Shown one piece after another: positions 1 to 9,559 of a DNA stretch of 64,000 bases. Numbering within the stretch: the stretch's first letter is position 1; each line of letters opens with the position of its first letter. The position numbers and the translations under genes are program-made. The stretch comes from Nakamurella flavida. Its GTDB lineage: Bacteria; Actinomycetota; Actinomycetes; Mycobacteriales; Nakamurellaceae. The notes beneath the pieces were generated by a model. It did no database searches and was not told where the DNA came from. It worked only from the letters and a program-made list of their open reading frames with translations. Location: positions 4,014,880 through 4,078,879 of the forward strand of contig NZ_JAUSQV010000001.1 of NCBI RefSeq assembly GCF_030811475.1. Reading direction: 5' to 3'.

Positions 1-903
1 ATCAACGCGCTCGCCGCCCGACCGGCCCTGCGGTCCTGGGGTTTCCGCGCTGCCGGTGTCGACACCCGCCGCAGCGCACCGGTGCTCGCCCCGGAGAGCC
101 TCCGGCGATGGTGGCGCTCCACCTCCTGGCAGCAGTCGGCGCAGCAGGACCGACCGCCTGTCCTGCTGTGGACCGACTCCTTCACCGACGCGTTCACCCC
201 GCAGGTCGGCCGGGCGGCGCTGGAGGTCCTGCGGGACGCCGGGTTCACCGTCACCATCCCCGCCCGTCCGGTCTGCTGCGGGCTCACCTGGATCACCACC
301 GGGCAGCTCCCCGCGGCCCGGAAACGTCTGCGCCACAGCGTGGACACCGTCATCGACCACGTCGACGCGGGCGGCCTGATCGTCGGGCTGGAACCGTCCT
401 GCACGGCGGTGCTGCGGTCGGATCTGACCGAGCTGCTGGCCGAGGACCCCCGCGCCGCCCGCGTCGCCGCCGCCACCCGGACCCTGGCCGAGGTGCTGAC
501 CCAGGCCGCGCCGGATTGGAAGGTCCCGGATCTGGGCGGGGGAGAGGTGGTGGTGCAACCGCACTGCCATCAGCACGCCGTCCTCGGTTTCGACGCCGAC
601 CGGTCCTTGCTGGAGCGGGGTGGGGTGCACAGCACCGAGATCGCCGGTTGCTGCGGGCTGGCCGGCAACTTCGGGATGGAACGCGGCCACTACGACGTCT
701 CGGTGGCGGTGGCCGAGAACGGGCTGCTGCCCGCGTTGCGGGACCACCCGGACGTCCCGTTCGTCGCCGACGGATTCTCCTGCCGCACCCAGGCCGAGCA
801 GCTCGCCGGGCGCCCCACCCGCCACCTGGCCGAGTTGTTGGCCGACGGGGTGCGACGGCGGGACCACGGATCGATCAGGCCGTCGCCGCCCGGCTGCTGC
901 TGA
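1..903 (+). CDS. FAD-linked oxidase/Fe-S oxidoreductase, C-terminal part (5' end outside window)
   Basis: The open frame runs in from the left edge with no start, so only the last 300 residues are visible. They hold the cysteine-rich repeats of the GlpC/GlcF/D-lactate dehydrogenase family. A first CCG motif lies near residues 91-94 (VCCG), a His/Cys cluster (HCHQH) near 188, and a second CCG motif near 216-219 (GCCGLAGNFG). In this family these domains bind Fe-S clusters and pass electrons from an N-terminal FAD domain that oxidises D-lactate, glycolate or a similar 2-hydroxy acid. The substrate cannot be read from this part. The 3' end overlaps the convergent oxidoreductase gene by 29 bp. 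Confidence 0.8.
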   Translation: MNALAARPALRSWGFRAAGVDTRRSAPVLAPESLRRWWRSTSWQQSAQQDRPPVLLWTDSFTDAFTPQVGRAALEVLRDAGFTVTIPARPVCCGLTWITTGQLPAARKRLRHSVDTVIDHVDAGGLIVGLEPSCTAVLRSDLTELLAEDPRAARVAAATRTLAEVLTQAAPDWKVPDLGGGEVVVQPHCHQHAVLGFDADRSLLERGGVHSTEIAGCCGLAGNFGMERGHYDVSVAVAENGLLPALRDHPDVPFVADGFSCRTQAEQLAGRPTRHLAELLADGVRRRDHGSIRPSPPGCC

Positions 904-2005
904 CCGCGTCGACCGGGTGGGCACCCAGGTGCTGTTCCGGCCGCAGGTGTACCGGAGCGCCACCCTGTGCCGCGGACCGGTAACCGGCGGCGAGGCACCG
1001 CACCACATCCAGTCCGTGTCGGGCCGAGGCCGCGGTCGGGCGGAGACCTCGGGCCGCGGCCACGAACGCCGCGCACTCTCGATCGAACAGCGCGGAATGC
1101 GCGATCTCGGGCATCTCCGGGGAGTACGGAGTCCGGCCGCCGGACCACGGCTGAGGCTCGGGATCACGCCAGGACGACCACCCGGCCGGCAGGCCACCAC
1201 CCGGTCGGGACAGGTACAACCGCGACCGGTGCGGCAGCAGCCCGGAGTGCAGCACCCCGTCCGTCCCGTACACCGACATCTCCCAGGACTCGAACCAGGG
1301 CAACGGGTCCCAGGCCGAGAAGTCCAGCGTCACCACCCGGTCGGGGTAGTGGAACACCGCCGCGGCGACGTCCTCCCGGTGCGCACCGGGGATCGAGGCC
1401 GGGAGCCTGACGACGACGGCGTTGACCGCTGCGGGCATCCCGAACTGACGCACCACCAGGTCCACCTGATGGCAGCCGATGACGAAGAACGCGCCCCCGA
1501 GATCGCCGGGTCGATTCAGGTGGTCGGTGCCTGCTTCGCCGAGGCTGCTGCCGCCGTGCACGCGGACCTGGTGCACCGAGCCGAGCAGGCCCCGCCGCAG
1601 CACCGTTCCCGTCAGCGCGACGGTGTCGCTGAAGCCGAAGGTGTAGCCGATCTGGCAGACACCCCCGGTCCGTTCCGTGGCTCGGACCAACCGGTGCAGG
1701 TCCGCCTCGTCCCGTCCGCCCGGTTTCTCCACCAGGACCGCCTTGCCGGCCTCGAGGGCGGCCACGGCGTGATCGACCATCTCCCGCGAGGTGCTGTGCA
1801 CCAGGACCGCGTCCACCTCGGGATCGTCGAGCAGGTCGGCCCGCCGGCGGACGCGGAGCCCGAAGGTGGCGGCGAAGGAGGTGACCACCGGGTCGTCCTC
1901 GGCCACACCCATGAGCCGGACCCCGCCCATCCGACGCAGCGCCCGCAGCCGCGCGGACGCGTGCGGGTGCGTCACCCCGAGGAACCCGACGCCCAGCCTC
2001 CGCAT
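875..2005 (-). CDS. Gfo/Idh/MocA-family NAD(P)-dependent oxidoreductase
   Basis: A 376-residue protein with an N-terminal Rossmann fold (MRRLGVGFLG), the conserved EKP of the family in VLVEKPGG near residue 95, and a C-terminal dehydrogenase half holding a GCHQVD segment in place of the usual GxHxxD. The glycine-rich NAD loop is degenerate (GVTHPHA instead of GxGxxG), as in some MviM-like members. Family members oxidise or reduce sugars, inositols or related cyclic substrates. The start chosen is the ATG at 2005, preceded by GGGTGGGG. The open frame extends upstream but would run antisense through the neighbouring phosphatase gene. That gene is divergent, 109 bp away, and also inositol-phosphate-like, so the two may share a polyol or inositol theme. 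The substrate is unknown. Confidence 0.8.
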   Translation of the reverse strand: MRRLGVGFLGVTHPHASARLRALRRMGGVRLMGVAEDDPVVTSFAATFGLRVRRRADLLDDPEVDAVLVHSTSREMVDHAVAALEAGKAVLVEKPGGRDEADLHRLVRATERTGGVCQIGYTFGFSDTVALTGTVLRRGLLGSVHQVRVHGGSSLGEAGTDHLNRPGDLGGAFFVIGCHQVDLVVRQFGMPAAVNAVVVRLPASIPGAHREDVAAAVFHYPDRVVTLDFSAWDPLPWFESWEMSVYGTDGVLHSGLLPHRSRLYLSRPGGGLPAGWSSWRDPEPQPWSGGRTPYSPEMPEIAHSALFDRECAAFVAAARGLRPTAASARHGLDVVRCLAAGYRSAAQGGAPVHLRPEQHLGAHPVDAVSSSRAATA

Positions 2006-2114
2006 CGCCCCACCCCCGACCGACAATCTGCTCGGTGGTCTATGGGGCGGCGGTGAAGCGCACCGGTCGCCCCCGGGCGCGGACGGAGCACCCCCCGTCG
2101 ATACGGTGGGGTCT

Positions 2115-2918
2115 GTGACCGGAGCCGAGAAGTCCCCGTCCCCGTCCGATCCCGACACCCGTACCGACGCCCAGCTCGCCGGTGACCTCGTCACCGGAGC
2201 CGGGGAGATGGCCGCCCGGATGCTCCGGGCCGGGCTGACCGTCGACGAGAAGACCAGCATCAGCGACGTCGTCTCCGACGCCGACAAGGCGGCCGAGCAG
2301 TGGATCGTCGACGAGCTGGCCCGGGTCCGCCCGGACGACGGTGTCGTCGGCGAGGAGGGCGCGGCCGCGCCCGGCCGGCGCACCTGGATCATCGATCCGG
2401 TCGACGGCACCTACAACTTCGTCTCCGGCCTGCCCGCCTGGTGTTCCGCGCTGGGCCTGGTCGACGGGGACGAGCTCCTGCTCGGCGCGGTCTACCAGCA
2501 GACCACCGGCGAACTGTGGGTCGGCGGACCCGGCCACCCGACCACCTTGAACGGGGTCCCGGTGCCGCCGGTGCAGGACGCCGAGCTGGCCACCATCTCC
2601 ATCGCGACCTACCTGCACCCGGCCCGACTGGCCGAGGACGCGGTGCGTGAGCCCATCCTGGCGGCCATCGGAGGGGCCGCCTCCGTCCGGATCATCGGGT
2701 CCGGCTCGATCGAGCTGGCCGCGGTGTCCGCCGGCCGGCTCGGGGTCTGGTTCCACCTGGACACCTTGAGCTGGGACTGGCTGCCCGGGGCCGCGCTGAT
2801 CACCGCCGCGGGCGGGGTCGTCGACGTCTTCCACCACAACGGCCACCGCTATCACATGGCCGGTCCGCCCACCGCGGTCGCGCAGGTCAAGCGGGCCGTG
2901 CTCGCCGTCGGCAGTTAG
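2115..2918 (+). CDS. inositol monophosphatase family protein
   Basis: A 267-residue member of the Li+-sensitive, Mg2+-dependent phosphatase superfamily, which includes inositol-1-phosphatase, histidinol phosphatase (HisN type) and CysQ. The metal-binding motifs are in order: GEEG near residue 79, DPVDGTYNF near 94-102 and SWDWLPG near 219-225, with an alanine/glycine-rich helix after the last one. Length is normal for the family. The start is the GTG at 2115 after a GGTGGGG stretch; upstream in-frame codons run antisense to the neighbouring oxidoreductase. The stop codon shares bases with the stop of the convergent LacI gene (TTAG). Whether the substrate is inositol phosphate, histidinol phosphate or PAP cannot be decided. 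Confidence 0.85.
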   Translation: MTGAEKSPSPSDPDTRTDAQLAGDLVTGAGEMAARMLRAGLTVDEKTSISDVVSDADKAAEQWIVDELARVRPDDGVVGEEGAAAPGRRTWIIDPVDGTYNFVSGLPAWCSALGLVDGDELLLGAVYQQTTGELWVGGPGHPTTLNGVPVPPVQDAELATISIATYLHPARLAEDAVREPILAAIGGAASVRIIGSGSIELAAVSAGRLGVWFHLDTLSWDWLPGAALITAAGGVVDVFHHNGHRYHMAGPPTAVAQVKRAVLAVGS

Positions 2919-4003
2919 GTGGTCGCCCGCGGGGGAGCGGTCGTCGCCCCGCGGTGGAACGTGCAGGTGAAGGCCACGCCCTCCGGCGCCGCACCGTCCG
3001 CGGCCTCCGGGCCGTCCAGCAGGGCCAGTACGGCGCGCCCGGCGGCCCGGCCCTCCTCGGCCGCGGGCTGCACCATCGTCGTCAGGTCGTGCGGGACGGC
3101 GTCGTCGACGCGCACCCCGTCGAAGCCGACCACGGACAGATCCTCCGGCACCCGCAGTCCGCACTCCTGGGCGGCCCGGATGACCCCGGCGGCCAGCAGA
3201 TCGCTCTGCGCCACCACCGCCGTGGGCCGGTGGGCGGGATCGGCCAGCAGGGCGTGGCCGGCGAGAACGCCCTCGTCCACGTAGCTGCCCGCGGCGACCA
3301 CCCCGCCCGCGGCGGGGAACACGTCGCGAACGCCGAGGATCCGTTCGTCGGCGACCATGGTCGTGCTGGCGGCGATGCGCTCCGCGGTGAGCGGTCCGCG
3401 GGTGCGATCCAGATCCAGCGGCAGGGTCACCATGGACACATCCCGATGGCCGAGATCGGCCAGGTGACGGGCCAACTGGGCGGTCGCGGCGCGGTCGTCG
3501 ATCGACACCGAGAGCACGCCGGGCACCACCGGTCCGCCGATGGCGACGATCGGCACGTCGCGGCGTCGGGCCTGCTCGATCGTCCGGGCGATCGCGGGGC
3601 TGCACGCCACCAGCACGATCGCGTCCATCACCGTCGTCTGCACGGCGTGCGCGCTCTCGCCCATGTCGGCCAGCAGCAGCAGGGCGCGGCCCTGCGGGGA
3701 GACCTCCTGGGCGATGCCGTCCAGCACGGCGATGTTGATCGGATCGCGGAACGCCTCGAGGACCCGTTCCTGCAGCACCACCCCGACGATGCCGGAGCGC
3801 CCGGACCGCAGCGACCGGCCCCGGGGATCCGGCCCGGCGTAGTCGAGCTCCGCCGCCGCGGCCCGTACCCGCTCCCGGGTCGACTCGGCCACCGGGCCCG
3901 CGCCGCTGAAGGCCAGCGACGCGGTGGACACCGAGACCCCTGCCCGGGCGGCCACCGCGGCCAGGGTCGGGGGTCGGGCAGCCGTCGTGCCGCTGTCCGT
4001 CAT
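2915..4003 (-). CDS. LacI-family transcriptional regulator
   Basis: A 362-residue repressor. The N-terminal LacI helix-turn-helix and hinge are clear (PTLAAVAARAGVSVSTASLAFSG), followed by a periplasmic-binding-protein-like effector domain ending in the usual LSVVGFDG...PHDLTTMVQP stretch. The start is the ATG at 4003, preceded by a strong AGGAGG ribosome site at the right spacing. It is divergently transcribed from the MFS transporter at 4210, and the 206-bp gap holds a large palindrome made of LacI-type half-sites. The most direct reading is a local regulator of itself and the transporter, with the transported sugar or a relative as effector. The effector is not identifiable from sequence. 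Confidence 0.88.
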   Translation of the reverse strand: MTDSGTTAARPPTLAAVAARAGVSVSTASLAFSGAGPVAESTRERVRAAAAELDYAGPDPRGRSLRSGRSGIVGVVLQERVLEAFRDPINIAVLDGIAQEVSPQGRALLLLADMGESAHAVQTTVMDAIVLVACSPAIARTIEQARRRDVPIVAIGGPVVPGVLSVSIDDRAATAQLARHLADLGHRDVSMVTLPLDLDRTRGPLTAERIAASTTMVADERILGVRDVFPAAGGVVAAGSYVDEGVLAGHALLADPAHRPTAVVAQSDLLAAGVIRAAQECGLRVPEDLSVVGFDGVRVDDAVPHDLTTMVQPAAEEGRAAGRAVLALLDGPEAADGAAPEGVAFTCTFHRGATTAPPRATT

Positions 4004-4085
4004 CGCTGCCTCCTGACCTGGACGACCGGCTCCCACCGGAGCGGTCGGGTGGCTTGACCGCCCGGGACTCCGCTGGTTAGCGTGG

Positions 4086-4113
4086 TCGAATCGTTTCGAT
4101 CGTATCGATTCGA
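4086..4113. promoter_or_regulatory. 28-bp palindromic operator, probable LacI-family site
   Basis: A near-perfect inverted repeat: outer arms TCGAATCG and CGATTCGA around the core CGATCG, with only four mismatched positions in two symmetric pairs. It reads as two overlapping 11-bp palindromes, ATCGTTTCGAT and ATCGTATCGAT. The length and central CG match LacI/GalR operators. It lies 82 bp from the regulator start and 96 bp from the transporter start. Confidence 0.7.
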
Positions 4114-4209
4114 CCCCGGATGTCCAGCGGCCCACCCGGCCGGCCGATCGCCACCCGCCCCCACCGGGGCCGCGTGCACGATCACCACCAGCACGAAGCG
4201 AGGACTGCG

Positions 4210-5508
4210 ATGACCCAGGACGCACCGGCGACCGGGAGCGGCGCACCACCCGCCCCCGGCGCGGTCGGGTCGGCCCCCGGGGCCGGGACGCCCACGCCGC
4301 TCACCCGACGGCAGCTCAGCGCCTGGCGCAACGCCCTGTTCGTGATCTTCGCGATCTCCGGGGTCGCGCTGTCCAGCTGGGTGTCCCGCACTCCTGTCAT
4401 CCGCGACATGCTCGGCGCGAGCACCGCGCAGATGGGGTGGATCGTCTTCGCGCTGGCCGTCGGCTCCATCGTCGGTCTCACCCTGTCGACGCCGGCGCTC
4501 ACCCGCTTCGGGCCGGGCCGGACCATGACGGGGGCGATCACCGTCGGCGCCCTCGGCATCGTGATCACCGGCGTCGGAGCCAGCACCCTGCAGAGCCCGC
4601 TGCCCGTGGTCCTCGGTCTGGCCCTCCTCGGCGCGGGCATGGGCATGACCGACGTGAGCATGAACGTGGACGGCGCGGCGAACGAGCGGGCGTTGGGTCG
4701 GACGGTCATGCCGCTCTTCCACGCCGCGTTCAGCCTCGGCACCATGGCCGGCGCGGGTCTCGGTGCCCTCGCCGAACTGGCCGACGTGCCGGTCTCCGTC
4801 CACCTGACGGTGATCGGCGTGGCCATGGTCGTCACCATCCTGATCTCGGTGCGGTACCTGCAGCCGCATCCTGATCTGCCCCCGGCCGACAGCCCGGAGA
4901 GTGCCGCCGTGCCGCACGGGTGGCGGGCCCGCCTGGCCATCTGGCGGGACCGGCGCACCGTACTCATCGGGCTGATCGTGCTGGGCATGGCCTTCGCCGA
5001 GGGCAGCGCCAACGACTGGCTGACCCTGGCCATGGTCGACGGGCACGACGTCACCAACGCCACCGGCGCCTTCGTGTTCGGCCTGTTCGTCACCGCGATG
5101 ACAGTGGGCCGGGTGGCCGGGGTGTTCCTGCTCGACCGCTTCGGTCGCGTCCCCGTGCTCCGGGTGTCGGCGGTGTCCGCCGCGGTCGGCCTGTGCCTGG
5201 TGATCTTCGGGCCGAACCCGGTCATCGCCGGCATCGGTGTCGTCCTGTGGGGTCTGGGTTCCGCGCTCGGCTTCCCGGTCGGCATGTCCGCCGCGGCCGA
5301 CGATCCCGCCACCGCGGCCGGTCGGGTGAGCGCCGTGGCCACCATCGGCTACTTCGCCTTCCTCGTCGGCCCGCCCAGCATCGGCTTCCTCGGCGAGCAC
5401 TTCGGCCTGCTGCACGGCCTCCTGCTCGTCCTGGTGCTCGTCGCCGTGGCCGGGATGGTCTCGCCGGCCGCGCGCGAGCCGAAGGGTGCCCGGCACGGAG
5501 CCCACTGA
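4210..5508 (+). CDS. MFS transporter (YbjJ/fucose-permease-like)
   Basis: A 432-residue integral membrane protein with about 12 hydrophobic segments in two halves split by a charged loop around residues 225-250. Conserved features include the segment GMGMTDVSMNVDG, the motif GRVAGVFLLDRFGR between helices of the second half, and the family-typical acidic EGSANDW. The start is the ATG at 4210 with GAGGA upstream; the in-frame ATG at 4120 would include the operator region and lacks a ribosome site. It faces a LacI regulator across the palindrome at 4086-4113 and is probably repressed by it. The substrate is unknown; sugar or sugar-alcohol import or efflux is the natural guess. Confidence 0.82.
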   Translation: MTQDAPATGSGAPPAPGAVGSAPGAGTPTPLTRRQLSAWRNALFVIFAISGVALSSWVSRTPVIRDMLGASTAQMGWIVFALAVGSIVGLTLSTPALTRFGPGRTMTGAITVGALGIVITGVGASTLQSPLPVVLGLALLGAGMGMTDVSMNVDGAANERALGRTVMPLFHAAFSLGTMAGAGLGALAELADVPVSVHLTVIGVAMVVTILISVRYLQPHPDLPPADSPESAAVPHGWRARLAIWRDRRTVLIGLIVLGMAFAEGSANDWLTLAMVDGHDVTNATGAFVFGLFVTAMTVGRVAGVFLLDRFGRVPVLRVSAVSAAVGLCLVIFGPNPVIAGIGVVLWGLGSALGFPVGMSAAADDPATAAGRVSAVATIGYFAFLVGPPSIGFLGEHFGLLHGLLLVLVLVAVAGMVSPAAREPKGARHGAH

Positions 5509-5568
5509 CCCTGCACCACCGCACGACCGACCGGGCCCGGCCGGGGCGGGCTGGCTAGGGTGTGCCGC

Positions 5569-5766
5569 ATGAGCACCCCCCGGCCCAGCTCCCCCCGCGA
5601 CCGGGCCCTGGCCGTCGCCCTGTGGGCCGTCATCGGCGCGTTCGTCGGGGTGGCCGCCGGCATCTGGATCTGGAACCCGGCGGCCATGGCGAGCATCGGG
5701 CTGGTGGCCGGGGCGCTGTACGGATTCCGGGCGACCCGCGACAAGGTGCTCCCCGAGGAGGACTGA
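5569..5766 (+). CDS. small two-helix membrane protein, unknown function
   Basis: A 65-residue protein with two hydrophobic stretches, AVALWAVIGAFVGVAAGIWIW and an alanine/glycine-rich second helix ending in RATRD, then an acidic C-terminus (LPEED). The charged N-terminus (PRDR) and hairpin topology suggest a small inner-membrane protein. The start is the ATG at 5569. It lies 60 bp after the transporter and upstream of ahcY, on the same strand. I do not recognise a named family. Its codon third positions are G/C-rich like its neighbours, which supports it being real. Confidence 0.6.
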   Translation: MSTPRPSSPRDRALAVALWAVIGAFVGVAAGIWIWNPAAMASIGLVAGALYGFRATRDKVLPEED

Positions 5767-5827
5767 CCGCGGGGATCCGGCACCGGCCTGTCCGGCAGGC
5801 CACAGGTCCCCGGTGGCGTCCGCACGG

Positions 5828-5886
5828 TAGAATCAGCCCCGACATGCACGCCCTGTGTCTCTGAGACACCCGGGGCGTCCGGTGCA
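5828..5886 (+). promoter_or_regulatory. ahcY promoter (-10 TAGAAT) and structured leader hairpin
   Basis: TAGAAT at 5828-5833 is a good -10 hexamer; no clear -35 was found. Just downstream, 5845-5886 can fold into one interrupted hairpin: TGCA with TGCA, CGCCC (5849-5853) with GGGCG (5873-5877), and GTGTC (5855-5859) with GACAC (5865-5869) around a five-base loop. It does not match the SAH or SAM riboswitch consensus motifs as I know them. Confidence 0.4.
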
Positions 5887-5956
5887 GGGCCACAGCCCGA
5901 GTCCGGCCCAGCGCGCCGTCTCGCGCGGTGCCGACGACCACCGAGGAGTACCCGTC

Positions 5957-7459
<1,503 letters not shown>

Positions 7460-7487
7460 CGGTCCGGCACGACCTGTCGTCCGGAAT

Positions 7488-7527
7488 GCAGAACGGGCCC
7501 CGCGGATCTTCGCGGGGCCCGTTCTGC
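7488..7527. terminator. bidirectional terminator between ahcY and the FKBP gene
   Basis: A perfect 17-bp stem (left arm GCAGAACGGGCCCCGCG, 7488-7504) with a six-base loop GATCTT and the exact complementary arm at 7511-7527. It sits between convergent genes and can serve both. Confidence 0.88.
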
Positions 7528-7544
7528 GTCCAGGTGCAGCGGGG

Positions 7545-7931
7545 TCAGCGCACCGCGAGCAGGTCGATGATGAAGATGAGGGTCTTGCCGGACAGCCGGT
7601 GCCCGCCTCCGGCCTGGCCGTACGCCAGGTGCGGCGGGATGGTCAGCTGGCGGCGGCCGCCGACCTTCATGCCGGGGATGCCGTCCTGCCAGCCCTGGAT
7701 CAGGCCGCGCAGCGGGAACTCGATGGACTCGCCGCGGTTCCAGGAAGAGTCGAACTCGTCACCGGAGTCGAACTCGACGCCGACGTAGTGCACCTCGACG
7801 GTGGCCCCGGGGACGGCCTCGGCACCGTCGCCGACGGTCAGGTCGGTGATCTGCAGCTCGCTGGGGGCCGGGCCGTCCGGGTGCTCGACGGTGGGCTTGG
7901 ACGATGAGGACTGGGTCATGGGCTCATCCAA
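7545..7931 (-). CDS. FKBP-type peptidyl-prolyl cis-trans isomerase
   Basis: A 128-residue single-domain cytoplasmic FKBP. It catalyses cis-trans isomerisation of peptidyl-proline bonds. The core is complete: VEVHYVGVEFDSGDEFDSSWNRGE, the hydrophobic-pocket region PLRGLIQGWQDGIPGMKVGG, and RRQLTIPPHLAYG near the C-terminus. No signal peptide or lipobox is seen. Two starts are possible: ATG at 7931, used here, and ATG at 7919 (MTQSS), which has GGATGAG upstream. The gene is convergent with ahcY and separated from it by the strong terminator. Confidence 0.9.
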   Translation of the reverse strand: MDEPMTQSSSSKPTVEHPDGPAPSELQITDLTVGDGAEAVPGATVEVHYVGVEFDSGDEFDSSWNRGESIEFPLRGLIQGWQDGIPGMKVGGRRQLTIPPHLAYGQAGGGHRLSGKTLIFIIDLLAVR

Positions 7932-7970
7932 TCACCCGGCTCGGCACCCGATCCGCGGCGGGGGAGTCGG

Positions 7971-9464
7971 TCAGCGCACCCCGCCCATCTGCTTGCGGAT
8001 CATCGGGGTGATCAGCGCCAGGACCACCGCGGCGGCCAGGGCGATCAGGCCCAGGGTGAGGAAGTACGGCACCTGGCCCTGCACGGAGTAGCTGCCGGCC
8101 AGCACCCCGGCCATCGTCGTGCCGAGGGAGATCGACAGGAACAGCAGCGCGACCATCTGGGTCTGGAACTTCGCCGGGGCCAGCTTGGTGGCGAGCGACA
8201 GGCTCACCGGGGACAGGAACAGCTCGGCCACGGTGAAGGTGAACAGGACACCGATGAGGCCGAGGATCGGCGCACTGTTGGGGACGTCGCTGGCCATCGG
8301 GATGAAGAGCAGGAACGCCAGGCCCATGACGGCGACGCCCACCGCGAACTTGATCGGTGTGGACGGCTGCCGGTCACCGAGTTTCGTCCAGATCGCCGCG
8401 AACACCCCGGACAGGATCAGGATGAAGATGGGGTTGATGGACTGCACCCAGCCGACGGGGAAGTCCCAGCCGAACAGGTTGCGGTCGAGCTGCTGGTCGG
8501 CGTAGATCGTCACCACGGTGAACTGCTGCTGGTAGAGCGACCAGAACACCACGCTGGCCAGGAACAGCGGGATGAAGGCGAGCACCCGGCGCCGCTCCAC
8601 CGCGGTCACCTCCTTGCTGGTGAGCAGCAGCGCGAAGTAACCGATGCTGGCGATGACCACCACGATCACGACGAGGTCGTCCAGCCGGGCCAGCGGGATG
8701 ACCCCGGTGACGATGAGCATCAGGACGACGAGCACGGGCACGGCGGCGATCAGCAGCACCCGGTTCAAGCTTCCCGTCGGCAGCGGGTTGGCCACCACGT
8801 TGCCGGTCTCGGGCAGCTTCTTGCGCCCGGCGGCGTAGATGCCGAGCCCGATGGCCATGCCGACCGCGGCGGCCGCGAACCCGATGTGGAACCCGTAGCG
8901 GGTCTGCAGGAAGGCCGTCAGCAGTGGGCCGAGGAAGGCGCCGAAGTTGATGCCGAAGTAGTAGACGGAAAAGCCGGCGTCGCGGCGCGGATCCTCCTCG
9001 CGGTAGAGCGAACCGACCAGCGAGGTGGCACTGGCCTTGACGCCGCCGCTGCCGATCGAGATGCAGATCAGCCCGACACCCACGCCGGCCAGCCCGGGCA
9101 GGATCGACAGGGCGATATGTCCGGACATCACCAGGGCGGCGCTGGAGAACAGCACCCGCTCCCGGCCCATCACCCGGTCGGCCAGCCACGCGCCCAACAC
9201 CGTGGACAGGTAGACCATCCCGCCGTAGGCGCCGACGATGCCGGTGGCCACGTCCTGGGACAGACCCAGCCCGCCCTCGGCGACCGAGTAGTACAGGTAG
9301 AGCAGCAGGATGCCCTGCAGGCCGTAGAAGGAGAACCTCTCCCACATCTCGACCGAGAAGAGGGTGGCCAGCTGACGCGGCTGTCCGAAGAAGGTGCGGC
9401 CACCCCGATCGGGTCCGAGGAAGTCGTCGTCGACGGCGGAACGATCACGGGGCGACTGCGTCAT
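7971..9464 (-). CDS. POT-family proton-dependent oligopeptide transporter
   Basis: A 497-residue membrane protein with about 12-14 helices. The signature proton-coupling motif ExxERFxYY is present as EMWERFSFY near residue 40, followed by GLQGILLLYLYY. The PTR2-type segments GSGGVKASATSLVGSLY and FSVYYFGINFGAFLGP are also clear. Members import di- and tripeptides by proton symport. The start is the ATG at 9464; the upstream GTG at 9494 adds ten residues without a ribosome site. It is divergent from tmk with about 95 bp between starts. Confidence 0.92.
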   Translation of the reverse strand: MTQSPRDRSAVDDDFLGPDRGGRTFFGQPRQLATLFSVEMWERFSFYGLQGILLLYLYYSVAEGGLGLSQDVATGIVGAYGGMVYLSTVLGAWLADRVMGRERVLFSSAALVMSGHIALSILPGLAGVGVGLICISIGSGGVKASATSLVGSLYREEDPRRDAGFSVYYFGINFGAFLGPLLTAFLQTRYGFHIGFAAAAVGMAIGLGIYAAGRKKLPETGNVVANPLPTGSLNRVLLIAAVPVLVVLMLIVTGVIPLARLDDLVVIVVVIASIGYFALLLTSKEVTAVERRRVLAFIPLFLASVVFWSLYQQQFTVVTIYADQQLDRNLFGWDFPVGWVQSINPIFILILSGVFAAIWTKLGDRQPSTPIKFAVGVAVMGLAFLLFIPMASDVPNSAPILGLIGVLFTFTVAELFLSPVSLSLATKLAPAKFQTQMVALLFLSISLGTTMAGVLAGSYSVQGQVPYFLTLGLIALAAAVVLALITPMIRKQMGGVR

Positions 9465-9559
9465 GGCGACACTGTGACACGGACCACCGGGCACTGCGCG
9501 GGAGGGGCCGCACCTGCGGTCGGGCCGGGTCCGCCGGTGCTCCCCGTAGGGTGCTCGCC

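Noticed and set aside
5767-5956. SAH riboswitch before ahcY
   Set aside because: GAGGAG and a hairpin are present, but the conserved core of that riboswitch, as I know it, is not seen. Only a structured leader is reported.
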